A stretch of DNA of 64,000 nucleotides from an uncultured bacterium. GTDB taxonomy: Bacteria; Actinomycetota; Coriobacteriia; Coriobacteriales; Coriobacteriaceae. Shown one piece after another: positions 16,853 through 25,641 of the stretch. The first letter of the stretch is position 1. Each line of letters opens with the position of its first letter. Location: positions 62,001 to 126,000 of the forward strand of contig CAJMKK010000005.1 of NCBI GenBank assembly GCA_905214105.1. The letters are read 5' to 3'. The position numbers and the translations under genes were made by a program. Below the pieces are notes generated by a model. The model searched no databases. It worked only from the letters and a program-made list of their open reading frames with translations, and was not told the origin of the DNA.

Positions 16853-18970
16853 ATGGCATCTGCTGTGAAGCGTGACGGTCGCGCCGTGGTGACCACATGC
16901 GGGGGATGCTATGCCGATTGCGCCTTTGCGGCCCATGTTGAGGATGGGCGCGTGGTGGCCGAGTTGCCGGTGCCGGGGCATCCGTGCGCGGCGCGTGCCC
17001 TGTGCGCCCGCGGACGGCATCGTCTGGCAATGCCGTTTGACGAGCGCGACCGCATCGTGCACCCCATGCGACGCCGCCGGGATGGCTCGGGGTTCGATGC
17101 GATTTCCTGGGACGAGGCGTTTGCCCAGATTGCCGAGCGTCTTTTGGGGATTGTTGACGAGCGCGGGCCCCGTGCGCTGGGCATGACGCTCGGCGTGCCC
17201 TCGTTCGACCGTTACTGGGCGTATCGTTTTATGCATGCGCTGGGCTCGCCCAACGTATACGGGGCTGACGGTGCCTGCGAGGTAAGTCGACTTACCGGTT
17301 GGGAGCACAGCCTAGGTTATAGTCCCGCCTCCGACCTTGCGCATACCGACTGCATCATGTACCTGGGGCGTTCCATTGTCGATTCGTCGACGATGGGCGC
17401 CGTTGATGCACTCAATGATGCGCGCCGGCGCGGGGCGAAAATCATCGTGGTCGACCCCCGGCGCAGCGGCTCGGCTGCGCTTGCCGACCGCTGGCTGCGC
17501 GTACGCCCGGGCTGCGACCTGGCCTTGCTGCTTGGCATTACGCATCTGCTCATTGCCGAGGACCTGTATGACCACGAGTTCGTGACCCGCTATACCACGG
17601 GCTTTGACGAGCTGGCGCAGGCGGCCAGCGCTTGGACGCCCGAGTGGGCTGAGTCGATGTGCGACGTGCCGGCCGCAGAGATCGCCGCCACGGCGCGCGA
17701 TCTAGCTGCCGCGGCGCCTGCTGCGGTGGTGGACGCCGGCTTTCATGGCGGCATTGGCATCGCGTATGCCAACAGCACCCAGACCGCGCGCGCGATTTGT
17801 CTGGTCGATGTGCTGCTGGGCTGCATCGGACACGCGGGCGGTGCCCTCAACCCGCCCACGCCGCTTGTGTTGGGCGACCTCGATCCCGCACGCTTTGCGA
17901 CGCCGTCGGTGCCGCGCAGGCCCAAGCTGGGGTCCGAGCGCTATCCACTGGTCGATCCGGTGCGCGGCCTGTGCACGACCATCGGTCAGTCGATTCTTGC
18001 CGGTGATTTGCGCGGACTCATCGTCTATGCCAGTAACCCCGGTGCGGGCTATGGCAATGCACAGGCTTGGTTGAGTATTTTGCAGCAGCTCGACTTGCTC
18101 GTGACGATTGATATTCGCTGGTCCGAGACGGCGCGTGCTTCCGACTTCGTGCTGCCCGACGTGACGTATCTGGAGGCCGACCGCGGCGTGGGAACGGTGA
18201 TAGGCACCAACGATGCGCGCGTGTTCTACCGCAACGCCGTCCTGCCCGTGTTGCATGACGACACGCGTCCCGGTCGGGAGATTTTTGCCGGTCTGGCGCA
18301 GGCGTGTGGCGTGGGCGAGTACTTCCAGTTTACGTCTGACGATCTGGCGGCTGCCCAGGTGGTGCCTTTTGGGATCGATCTGGACGAGCTCAAGGAGCGC
18401 GGCTGGGCCGATACGGGCATGGCGCTGCCGACGCGCACGGGTGAGCCGGTGATTCCGCTTGCCGGCGGCAAGATTGCGCTTGCAAGCGACATATGGGAGC
18501 GAGCCGGCATGGGTCGTGTGCCCAACTGGATCGCTCCCATGGTGGAGCCCGGCCCGGGGATGTTTCGCCTCATTAGCGGCAACCGTCCCTTTGAGTCGCA
18601 CACCTCGCGAAGGCTTGCAGCCCAAGGTGCCGCCGAGGCTGGGTCGGACCTGGATGCCGTGCAGATGAATGCCGATGCTGCTGCGCACATGGGCATCGCC
18701 GACGGCGAGGTCGTCGAGCTTGTGAGCGATATGGGCCGCGACCGCGTGCGCGTGGAGACGACGCCCTATCTGCATCCGGCGTGCATCTTTACGTCGGCTG
18801 CTCCCGGTGGGCGTTCGTTTGGCACCGGCGCGGATGGCGCCCAAGCGCTCGGCGTTGGCCCGCTCGACCATACGCCGTTACGTTGGGACCCGTTGACGGG
18901 CGCCGCGCTCACCCAGGAAAACGCCGTTCGCGTGGAAAAGATTGTCGCGCGCGGGGATAATGACGAGTAA
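16853..18970 (+). CDS. molybdopterin oxidoreductase of the DMSO reductase family, substrate unknown
   Basis: A 705-residue bis-MGD enzyme. The N-terminus has the 4Fe-4S pattern CGGCYADC...CARG. The molybdenum ligand region (ADGACEVSRLTGW) offers a Cys, so this one is not a selenoprotein. IIVVDPRRSGSA and RWSETARASDFVLPDVTYLE are typical of the family, and a C-terminal MopB-binding domain starts near RLISGNRPFESHT. There is no signal peptide and no iron-sulfur or membrane partner next to it, which is unusual for respiratory members. ATG 16853 is preferred over 16835 because GAAAGGGG lies at the right distance. Location between focA and selA suggests a formate-linked or thiosulfate/polysulfide-like role, but this is only inference. 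Confidence 0.75.
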   Translation: MASAVKRDGRAVVTTCGGCYADCAFAAHVEDGRVVAELPVPGHPCAARALCARGRHRLAMPFDERDRIVHPMRRRRDGSGFDAISWDEAFAQIAERLLGIVDERGPRALGMTLGVPSFDRYWAYRFMHALGSPNVYGADGACEVSRLTGWEHSLGYSPASDLAHTDCIMYLGRSIVDSSTMGAVDALNDARRRGAKIIVVDPRRSGSAALADRWLRVRPGCDLALLLGITHLLIAEDLYDHEFVTRYTTGFDELAQAASAWTPEWAESMCDVPAAEIAATARDLAAAAPAAVVDAGFHGGIGIAYANSTQTARAICLVDVLLGCIGHAGGALNPPTPLVLGDLDPARFATPSVPRRPKLGSERYPLVDPVRGLCTTIGQSILAGDLRGLIVYASNPGAGYGNAQAWLSILQQLDLLVTIDIRWSETARASDFVLPDVTYLEADRGVGTVIGTNDARVFYRNAVLPVLHDDTRPGREIFAGLAQACGVGEYFQFTSDDLAAAQVVPFGIDLDELKERGWADTGMALPTRTGEPVIPLAGGKIALASDIWERAGMGRVPNWIAPMVEPGPGMFRLISGNRPFESHTSRRLAAQGAAEAGSDLDAVQMNADAAAHMGIADGEVVELVSDMGRDRVRVETTPYLHPACIFTSAAPGGRSFGTGADGAQALGVGPLDHTPLRWDPLTGAALTQENAVRVEKIVARGDNDE

Positions 18971-19022
18971 TTGACTCAGCTGATGTATTCGACTGATCCA
19001 CGTTTCTTTTGAAAGGCTGCAC

Positions 19023-20480
19023 ATGAGCGATAGCCGGAACATGTCCGATGAGGTGCGCGCCCGCCTGCGCGCCATTCCTTCCGTCAACGAGCTGCTCGCA
19101 GAGTGGCCGGTTGTGAAGGCGGCGGGGGAGACCTGCGACGCGGTGGTGCATGCCGCCGTCACGGCCGAGCTTGACGAGGAGCGCGCCGCCATTCGCGCCG
19201 GCGCCGCCCCGCGCTCTAAGCGCGACCTGGCTTCGGCCATCGAGTGGCGTGCGCACCGCTCTGCGCTGCCGAGCCTGCGCCCCGCCGTCAACGCCACGGG
19301 TGTGGTTATCCATACCAACTTGGGTCGCGCCCCGCTCGCGGAGTCGGCGGCAAAGGCCGTGGCCGAGGTCGCGCGCGGGTACAGCACGCTCGAGTACAGC
19401 GTGGGCACCTGCTCGCGTGGGTCGCGCAAGGAACATGCCGCGCAGCTGATCCGCTCGCTTACCGGTGCCGAGGACGCGCTGGTTGTTAACAACAACGCCG
19501 CCGCGGTGCTGCTGGTGCTGGCGACCCATGCCGCGGGCAAAGAAGTTATCGTCAGCCGCGGCGAGCTTGTCGAGATCGGTGGCAGCTTCCGTATCCCCGA
19601 TGTCATGGCGGCTTCGGGCGCCAAACTCGTCGAGGTCGGCGCTACCAACCGCACACATCTGGGCGACTACGAGCGCACCATCACGCCCGAAACGGCCATG
19701 ATCCTCAAGGTCCATCCTTCCAACTATCGCATCGAGGGTTTTCACGAGGAAGTGAGCTCAAAGGAGCTCGCCGCGCTGGCCCATAAGCACGGCCTGCTGT
19801 TCTATGAAGACCAGGGGTCGGGGGCGCTGTTGCCTGACGACATCCTGGTTCGTGGCGGCGAGGAGACTACGCCGGCTTCGGTTTCGGCAGGGCTCGATCT
19901 GGTGTCGTGCTCGGGCGATAAGCTGTTGGGCGCGGCGCAGGCCGGCATTATCATGGGGCGTCGCGATCTGGTCCAGGCCTGTGGGTCGCATCCGCTTATG
20001 CGCGCCCTGCGCCCGGGCAAGTTGGCGCTCACGGCGCTCGAGGCCACGCTGCGTATCTACATGGACGGCGCCGATGTCGCCCATCGCGATATTCCGGTGC
20101 TCAGCATGCTCACGCTTCCGCAGGCCCATTTGGAGCGACGTGCCCGCAAGCTGCGCGATCGTATGGTCGCCGGGCTCGATAAGGCCGGTTGCCCGTGCGC
20201 CGTTCAGGTGGAGATTGTCGAGGAATCGTCGACCCCCGGTGGCGGTTCGCTGCCTACCGTTGAGCTGCCGACGATGTGCGTTGCCGTGCGTCTTGTTGAT
20301 GAGCGCCTGACGGTCGACGCGCTCAAGCGCTCACTTGTCCAGGACTTCGACACGCCGGTCGTCACGCGAACCTCGCACGATCGCATTTTGTTTGATGTGC
20401 GCACACTCGTGGGCGACCGCGATATCGAGACGGCGGCATCGACGCTTGCCGCATGTGTAGAGAAGGCGATTGCTCGATGA
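19023..20480 (+). CDS. selA: L-seryl-tRNA(Sec) selenium transferase
   Basis: A 485-residue PLP enzyme that converts Ser-tRNA(Sec) to Sec-tRNA(Sec) using selenophosphate. The cofactor lysine is Lys 300 in SGDKLLGAAQAG, close to Lys 295 of E. coli SelA. Other family marks are INATGVVIHTNLGRAPL (with Val for the first Ile), YSTLEYSVGTCSRGSR and NNNAAAVLLVL. GAAAGG precedes the ATG. The stop overlaps the selB start (ATGA), the usual selAB coupling. selD, which makes selenophosphate, is not in the window. Confidence 0.95.
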   Translation: MSDSRNMSDEVRARLRAIPSVNELLAEWPVVKAAGETCDAVVHAAVTAELDEERAAIRAGAAPRSKRDLASAIEWRAHRSALPSLRPAVNATGVVIHTNLGRAPLAESAAKAVAEVARGYSTLEYSVGTCSRGSRKEHAAQLIRSLTGAEDALVVNNNAAAVLLVLATHAAGKEVIVSRGELVEIGGSFRIPDVMAASGAKLVEVGATNRTHLGDYERTITPETAMILKVHPSNYRIEGFHEEVSSKELAALAHKHGLLFYEDQGSGALLPDDILVRGGEETTPASVSAGLDLVSCSGDKLLGAAQAGIIMGRRDLVQACGSHPLMRALRPGKLALTALEATLRIYMDGADVAHRDIPVLSMLTLPQAHLERRARKLRDRMVAGLDKAGCPCAVQVEIVEESSTPGGGSLPTVELPTMCVAVRLVDERLTVDALKRSLVQDFDTPVVTRTSHDRILFDVRTLVGDRDIETAASTLAACVEKAIAR

Positions 20481-22444
20481 GTGAGGTCCAAGCGCTGGTG
20501 GAGTGTCCCGTTATCGTTGGCACGGCGGGCCATGTCGACCACGGTAAGTCGGCGCTCATCGAGGCACTGACGGGCAAAAACCCCGACCGCCTGGAAGTTG
20601 AGCGTCGTCGCGGCATGACCGTTGAGCTTGGCTTTGGCGAACTGGCGCTGCCGAGTGGCAAGATCGTTGGTCTGGTCGACGTGCCAGGGCATGCGCATTA
20701 TCTGCGCGCCATGGTGCAGGGCGCCACGGGCATCGACGTTGCTGTGCTGGTGGTATCGGCCGTCGAAGGCGTGATGCCGCAGACCCGCGAGCACGTGCAT
20801 GTGCTGGAGCTGCTGGGCGTCACGCATATGGTGGTGGCGCTGACGATGTGTGACCTGGCCGATACCGAGATGACCGAGCTTGCCGAGCTCGACGTCGATG
20901 ATTTTTTGTCGGACACCGTGTTTGCGGACGCGCCGATCGTGCCCGTGTCATCCAAGACCGGCGCGGGAATCGATGACCTACTGGCTGCGCTCGACGAGCA
21001 GGTTGCCGCTTGCTGGGATTCCTGCCGTGCCCGTGCCGAGCTCACCAATGCCGCACCGCGTCTGCCCATCGACCGCTGCTTTACGATCAAGGGCGCCGGT
21101 ACCGTGGTGACGGGAACGTTGCACGATGCGCCCGTCGCGGTGGGGGATGAGCTCGTCGCGCTGCCGTCGCGTACGGTCTGCCGCGTGCGCGGGATCCAAG
21201 TGCATGGTGACACGCAGCAGGCACTGCCCGGTCAGCGTGTGGCGCTCAACTTGGTGGGCGATGCCGTCTCCACGCTCGATCGCGGTGAGATGCTCGGCGT
21301 GGCGGGCCGCTTTGGCCAGACGATGCGCTTTATGATGACGTTTACGTATTTGGGTCGCGAGGGAGCTAAGCCGCGTGTGCTCGAGTCGGGTGCGCGTGTG
21401 CACGTGATGGCGGGTACGGCCGAGGTTGTCGGTCGCATCATGTTCATGGAGGGCGAGGCCCCCATGGCGGTGGGCGAGACCCGTATCGTTCAGGTGCGCC
21501 TGGATGATCCGCTGCCGCTGCGTGCTGGAGACCGTGCCGTGGTGCTGTCCTATTCGCCCGTGATGCTTATTGGCGGCGGGAGCGTGCTGCTTTCGCGCTG
21601 CCGTCGCTCGCGCGAGCTTTCGGCCGGCGAGCGTACGCTGTATGCGGCGCTCGAGTCCGGCGATATCGCGGGCGGTGTGGGCGCTTGGCTAGCGCTGCAG
21701 ACGCTGCCGGTTACGGCGGTTGATGTTGCCGAGGCTTTGGATTTTGGTGTCGGCGAGGTCGATGCCGCACTGCGCGAGTTGGTGTCGCAGGGCTCCGTTC
21801 GCAAGCTTGCCGTGGGCGATGCGGACCTCTATGCGGACGCCGTGGTGCTGGACGCCGCGATGGATGCACTGGCGGCGACCCTGTCAGCCATGCATGCGGC
21901 GTCTCCCAAGGAGACGGGCTTTACGCCCGGCGCCGTTTCCCATGCTGCGTGGCCTGCCGCTGATGATACAGTTGCCGCGGCTCTGATTGCCGAGGGCTGC
22001 TCGCGTGGCGTATGCGCTGCCGAGGGCGCCGAGGTGTTCGATCCACACTCCGCTGCCGCCGCGGCGCGTGTGGTGCGCGAGGCCTGCGAACGTATCGTTG
22101 CCTTGCTGGACGAAGCCGGCCTCGATGCACCGACATTGCCCGAGGTGGGCGAGCAACTGCAGCTCGATCGCGACACCATGACGCGCGCCCTGCGCGAGCT
22201 TTCGCTCAACCGTTCCATCGTGAAGGTCGAGCGCGACGTGGCCCTGTCTGCTGCCGCTGAGGCCCGCGCGCGTGAGCTCGTCGCTTCCGCCATTGCCGAC
22301 GCCGGTGGCGCTGCCACCACGAGCGTGCTGCGCGAGGCCCTGGTCGTGTCGCGTAAACGCGCCATCAGCATCTTGGAGCACCTGGATGCCGTGCGCTTTA
22401 CGGTGCTCGACAAGGACGCCGGCGGCCTGAGGTCCCTGCGCTAG
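20477..22444 (+). CDS. selB: selenocysteine-specific elongation factor SelB
   Basis: A 655-residue GTPase that delivers Sec-tRNA to UGA codons marked by a SECIS hairpin. G1 is GHVDHGKS and G3 is DVPGH. The G4 position reads TMCD instead of the usual (N/T)KxD, so the normally conserved Lys is missing. The elongation-factor barrel domains run to about residue 370, and the C-terminal third is made of winged-helix repeats that bind the SECIS (for example TMTRALRELSLN and SRKRAISILEHLD). ATG 20477 overlaps the selA stop. It should recognise the hairpin inside fdhF at 2340-2359. Confidence 0.94.
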   Translation: MSEVQALVECPVIVGTAGHVDHGKSALIEALTGKNPDRLEVERRRGMTVELGFGELALPSGKIVGLVDVPGHAHYLRAMVQGATGIDVAVLVVSAVEGVMPQTREHVHVLELLGVTHMVVALTMCDLADTEMTELAELDVDDFLSDTVFADAPIVPVSSKTGAGIDDLLAALDEQVAACWDSCRARAELTNAAPRLPIDRCFTIKGAGTVVTGTLHDAPVAVGDELVALPSRTVCRVRGIQVHGDTQQALPGQRVALNLVGDAVSTLDRGEMLGVAGRFGQTMRFMMTFTYLGREGAKPRVLESGARVHVMAGTAEVVGRIMFMEGEAPMAVGETRIVQVRLDDPLPLRAGDRAVVLSYSPVMLIGGGSVLLSRCRRSRELSAGERTLYAALESGDIAGGVGAWLALQTLPVTAVDVAEALDFGVGEVDAALRELVSQGSVRKLAVGDADLYADAVVLDAAMDALAATLSAMHAASPKETGFTPGAVSHAAWPAADDTVAAALIAEGCSRGVCAAEGAEVFDPHSAAAAARVVREACERIVALLDEAGLDAPTLPEVGEQLQLDRDTMTRALRELSLNRSIVKVERDVALSAAAEARARELVASAIADAGGAATTSVLREALVVSRKRAISILEHLDAVRFTVLDKDAGGLRSLR

Positions 22445-22470
22445 GCCGGTCACTCGCTCCCGCCTCCTCA

Positions 22471-22535
22471 GTTGCGGTGAAATAGTTCCTATTTGGAGGC
22501 TTTGGCAGCAAATACAGGAACTATTCCACCGCAAC
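22471..22535. repeat. 65-bp palindromic intergenic repeat, copy B
   Basis: Arms 22471-22490 and 22516-22535 pair at 19 of 20 positions around a 25-nt loop unrelated to that of copy A. It lies between selB and the tRNA-Sec gene and could also serve as the selB transcript end, though no T-run follows. Confidence 0.88.
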
Positions 22536-22550
22536 TTCTTGTTCGTCTTT

Positions 22551-22581
22551 TTGGGATGGAGCCGTTTCGGTTTGGTAAAAT
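22551..22581 (+). promoter_or_regulatory. possible promoter of the tRNA-Sec gene
   Basis: TTGGGA (22551-22556) and TAAAAT (22576-22581) are spaced by 19 bp and end 12 bp before the mature tRNA. The spacing is longer than ideal, so this is tentative. Confidence 0.35.
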
Positions 22582-22593
22582 ACCGCCGCACTT

Positions 22594-22690
22594 GGGAACG
22601 GATGGGCTCCGGTGGGCTCCGCGGTCCTCAAAACCGTTGCGAGGCGTGCAAAACGTCTTGGATGTGTTCGATTCACATACGTTCCCGCCA
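22594..22690 (+). tRNA. selC: tRNA-Sec, anticodon TCA
   Basis: The 97-nt tRNA is visible by base pairing. The acceptor strand GGGAACG (22594-22600) pairs with CGTTCCC (22680-22686), followed by discriminator G and encoded CCA (22688-22690). The anticodon stem 22621-22625/22633-22637 has a 7-nt loop with TCA at 22628-22630. A long variable arm of about 7 bp follows, then a T arm ATGTG-TTCGATT-CACAT. Large size, the long variable arm and the UCA anticodon identify it as selenocysteine tRNA. The D arm pairs less cleanly than in E. coli. The gene lies directly downstream of selAB. Confidence 0.93.
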
Positions 22691-22844
22691 TACGCTACCA
22701 GCGCTTTTGTGCTCGCGGTCTTACTGCGTGCCGCAAAGGCGCTGTTTTGTTTTTGTACGGGTCCGCCGTGTCGTCTGTCATGTCGTCTACGGTATTTGCC
22801 CCGTGCGCTGGATTTTGAACGTGCCGATGGAGGTGTTTTGCCGT

Positions 22845-23477
22845 ATGACTACCGTAAGACGTGCCGATCTTTCTTGTGTCGTCCAGGCGGGCGGGCTGTC
22901 CTCGCGCATGGGCTGCGATAAGGCCCGCATGGCGTTTTGCGGCGAGCCGCTCATCGAGCGCGTGCTGGGTCGGCTGGCGCCAGTTGCCGGCGAGCTGGTC
23001 GTGACGACGTCGCGCCCTTGCGAGCTTGCCTATCTTGAGGAGCGCACGTTTGGCGGCCTGGTGCCGCGTGTGGTGGCGGACCTTGAAGGATCGGCGGGCG
23101 CCATGCGCGGCATCGCGAGCTCGTTGGTTGCGGCTCGGCTGACTCTCGTGGCGATCGTTGCCTGCGATATGCCGTTTGTCTCGCCGGAACTCATCGGCGC
23201 GCTTGCCGATCATGTTGAGGCCGAGGCGCTCGATGTGTGCGTGCCGCGCGAGGAGCGGGGGATTGAGCCGCTTTGCGCCGTCTGGCGCCGTGACGCGTGT
23301 GCGCCGGTTGCCCAAGAGCTGCTCTCTTGCGACCGACAGCGCATTCGCTGCCTGATCAATCGCGTTCAGGCCGGTTATATGGATGAGCCGCAGATCGTTA
23401 AGGCCGCCGGCTCGACGCTCTGCTTCGAGAACGTCAATACGCCCGAGGAGTTTGCGGCGGCCGAGTTACTCGCCTAG
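22845..23477 (+). CDS. mobA: molybdenum cofactor guanylyltransferase (MobA-like)
   Basis: A 210-residue nucleotidyltransferase that attaches GMP to molybdopterin, giving the guanine-dinucleotide cofactor used by FdhF and related enzymes. The diagnostic VVQAGGLSSRMGCDKARM near the N-terminus is the LxGGxxxRMGxDK motif of the family; VAIVACDMPFVSP carries the metal-binding Asp. GGAGGT at 22829-22834 sets the start at ATG 22845; longer in-frame extensions run through the tRNA-Sec gene and are spurious. Linkage to sel genes and several molybdoenzymes supports the call. A CTP-type (MocA-like) enzyme is the alternative, given the nearby xanthine-dehydrogenase-family genes. Confidence 0.8.
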   Translation: MTTVRRADLSCVVQAGGLSSRMGCDKARMAFCGEPLIERVLGRLAPVAGELVVTTSRPCELAYLEERTFGGLVPRVVADLEGSAGAMRGIASSLVAARLTLVAIVACDMPFVSPELIGALADHVEAEALDVCVPREERGIEPLCAVWRRDACAPVAQELLSCDRQRIRCLINRVQAGYMDEPQIVKAAGSTLCFENVNTPEEFAAAELLA

Positions 23478-23492
23478 ACGATTGGAGTTGCC

Positions 23493-23888
23493 ATGTCTCA
23501 CGATATCTGTCCCGATACTGGGGAACCTTGCACTTGCGATGGGTCTGAGCCTTGTACTTGCGGCTGCGGAGGCTGCGGGCATACCGCGGAAGAGGAAGCG
23601 GCCGCCGCGGCGTATCGTGAGGCACACCGTGAAGGCCCGACCGGTGATGCCCTCGACCACGAACGCAAGATCATCGTGTCGTTCGACAGCACCTTCGATG
23701 TGATGGAATGCGAGCAGCTGTGTCTTGCCGCCGGTGTGCCCGGGCGCATCATGCCGCTGCCCGGCTCCATCACCGCCGGTTGCGGCCTGTGCTGGGCCAT
23801 GCCGTTCTCGGGCGATGCCCTCGCCGCCTTCCGCGCTGCCACCGAAGACCGCATAACCCCCGCCGACTACCACCAGCTCGTCCTCTAA
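23493..23888 (+). CDS. DUF3343 (putative Se/S carrier) domain protein with Cys-rich N-terminus
   Basis: A 131-residue protein. The first 30 residues are packed with cysteines (CPDTGEPCTCDGSEPCTC, then GCGGCGH). The C-terminal half resembles DUF3343: VSFDSTFDVMECEQLCLAAG and RIMPLPGSITAGCGLCWAMP match the family pattern of an STxDAM-like helix and an AGCGL motif. The family has been proposed, not proven, to carry selenium or sulfur. It sits 15 bp after mobA in the selenium cluster, so a part in selenium handling is plausible here. The cysteine-rich extension could bind metal or chalcogen; this is inference. Confidence 0.65.
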   Translation: MSHDICPDTGEPCTCDGSEPCTCGCGGCGHTAEEEAAAAAYREAHREGPTGDALDHERKIIVSFDSTFDVMECEQLCLAAGVPGRIMPLPGSITAGCGLCWAMPFSGDALAAFRAATEDRITPADYHQLVL

Positions 23889-23896
23889 TCACCAAC

Positions 23897-23931
23897 ACCA
23901 CCACAAAGGTACCTGTCCCCAATGTGGTGGT
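23897..23931. other. hairpin after the DUF3343 gene
   Basis: ACCACCACA (23897-23905) and TGTGGTGGT (23923-23931) pair around a 17-nt loop containing the self-complementary GGTACC and then TGTCCCC. No T-run follows on the plus strand. The rest of 23932-24145 before gdhA is AT-rich and presumably holds the gdhA promoter; I could not assign a convincing -35/-10 pair. Confidence 0.5.
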
Positions 23932-24145
23932 TCGGAACATGTAGACGAAACAGCTTCGAAACACGCGATTTGTGCGTCGGGTGCTCAAAAACGCTTCTAC
24001 CTGCATCGTAATCAAAACGAAACATCTGCTCGTCGGCTTATGCGAAACTTTGCCGCAACAGTGCGATATTATCCATACACGATAAAGTTCGCGGCGCATA
24101 GGGTGCCGCGACCGACATTTTTCGTTTCCCGTCATTGGAGGAAGC

Positions 24146-25501
24146 ATGAGCTACACGCAGAAAGTTCTCGAAGAGCTCAAGGCCCGCTATCCCGAGCAGC
24201 CTGAGTTCATCCAGGCCGCGACCGAGATCCTCGGCACCATTCAGCCGGCGCTCGACGCCCACCCCGAGTACGAGGAGGCCGCCCTGCTGGAGCGCCTCGT
24301 CGAGCCCGAGCGCATCGTCATGTTCCGTGTTCCCTGGGTCGACGACCAGGGCAAGGTTCAGGTCAACCGCGGCTATCGCGTCGAGTTCAACTCTGCCATT
24401 GGACCCTACAAGGGCGGCCTGCGCTTTAACCCGACGGTCACCCTGGGTATGCTCAAGTTCCTGGGCCTGGAGCAGATCCTCAAGAACAGCCTGACCACCC
24501 TTCCCATGGGCGGCGGCAAGGGCGGCTCCGACTTTGACCCCAAGGGCAAGTCCAACAACGAGATCATGCAGTTCTGCCAGTCTTTCATGACCGAGCTCTA
24601 TCGCCACATTGGCCCCAACACCGACGTTCCCGCCGGCGACCTGGGCGTTGGCGGCCGCGAGGTTGCCTACCTGTTCGGTCAGTACAAGCGCCTGACCAAC
24701 GAGTGGACCGGCGTCCTTACCGGCAAGGGCCTTTCCTTTGGCGGCTCGCTCGCCCGTACCGAGGCCACCGGTTACGGTCTGGTCTACTTTGTGGACGAGT
24801 ACCTCAAGAGCCGCGGCGACTCCTTCGAGGGCAAGAACGTCGTCGTTCATGGCTCCGGTAACGTCGCCATCTACGCGGTCCAGAAGGTCTCCCAGCTCGG
24901 CGGCAAGGTGCTGGCCTGCTCCGATACTCACGGCTGGGTCGAGGATCCCGACGGTATCGACTACACCGTGCTCGAGCACGTCTACAACAAGAAGCGTTCC
25001 GGCCACGACAAGGGCGTTACGCTCGCTATGTACGTTGACGAGAAGCCCGACGCCGTGTGGCACGAGGGCGACGGCCGTGGCGTTTGGCAGCTGCCCTGCG
25101 ACATCGCGCTGCCCTGCGCTCGCGAGAACACGCTGCTGCTCGAGGACGCCCAGGCGCTCGTCTCCAACGGCTGCAAGGTGGTCGGCGAGGGCGCGAACAT
25201 GCCCACGACCATCGAGGCCACGACCTACTTCCAGGAGAACGGCGTCGCCTTTATGCCCGGCAAGGCTGCCAACGCCGGCGGCGTGCTCGTGTCCGGCCTG
25301 GAGATGAGCCAGAACGCCGAGCACCTGTCTTGGACCTTCGAGGAGGTCGACGGCAAGCTCGAGCAGCTCATGCGCGGCATGTTCCACAACGTGGACGACA
25401 CCGCCAAGGAGTACGGCGAGGAGGGCAACTTCGTCATGGGTGCCAACATCGCCGGCTTCCTGAAGGTCGCCGATGCCATGCTCGCCCAGGGCGTCTGCTA
25501 A
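24146..25501 (+). CDS. gdhA: NADP-type glutamate dehydrogenase
   Basis: A 451-residue hexameric-type glutamate dehydrogenase that aminates 2-oxoglutarate with ammonia. Recognisable are GPYKGGLRFNPTV, the catalytic region PMGGGKGGSDFDPKGKS with its Lys, TDVPAGDLGVGGREV, and the nucleotide-binding GSGNVAIYAVQ. The length is that of the bacterial NADP enzyme (447 in E. coli). TTGGAGGAAG gives a strong ribosome site. It is a single-gene transcript closed by the terminator at 25545-25579. Confidence 0.94.
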   Translation: MSYTQKVLEELKARYPEQPEFIQAATEILGTIQPALDAHPEYEEAALLERLVEPERIVMFRVPWVDDQGKVQVNRGYRVEFNSAIGPYKGGLRFNPTVTLGMLKFLGLEQILKNSLTTLPMGGGKGGSDFDPKGKSNNEIMQFCQSFMTELYRHIGPNTDVPAGDLGVGGREVAYLFGQYKRLTNEWTGVLTGKGLSFGGSLARTEATGYGLVYFVDEYLKSRGDSFEGKNVVVHGSGNVAIYAVQKVSQLGGKVLACSDTHGWVEDPDGIDYTVLEHVYNKKRSGHDKGVTLAMYVDEKPDAVWHEGDGRGVWQLPCDIALPCARENTLLLEDAQALVSNGCKVVGEGANMPTTIEATTYFQENGVAFMPGKAANAGGVLVSGLEMSQNAEHLSWTFEEVDGKLEQLMRGMFHNVDDTAKEYGEEGNFVMGANIAGFLKVADAMLAQGVC

Positions 25502-25544
25502 ATCCAGCTCAACAGAGCTCCGTACAGCACCAGCTGATGCGTCT

Positions 25545-25579
25545 AAGGCTTCCGGCAATTCCTGCCGGGAGCCTTTTTC
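25545..25579 (+). terminator. rho-independent terminator after gdhA
   Basis: A 13-bp stem (25545-25557 with 25563-25575, one wobble) around ATTCC is followed by a T-run. Confidence 0.88.
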
Positions 25580-25641
25580 TATGGTGGTGAGGGTCGTGCG
25601 CTCTCGTTTGGTACACTTAGAGGTACTGGACAAGTGAAGAG

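Noticed and set aside
22539..22844. N-terminal extension of MobA by 102 codons
   Set aside because: The extension runs through the tRNA-Sec gene; the proper ribosome site and family start are at 22829-22845.
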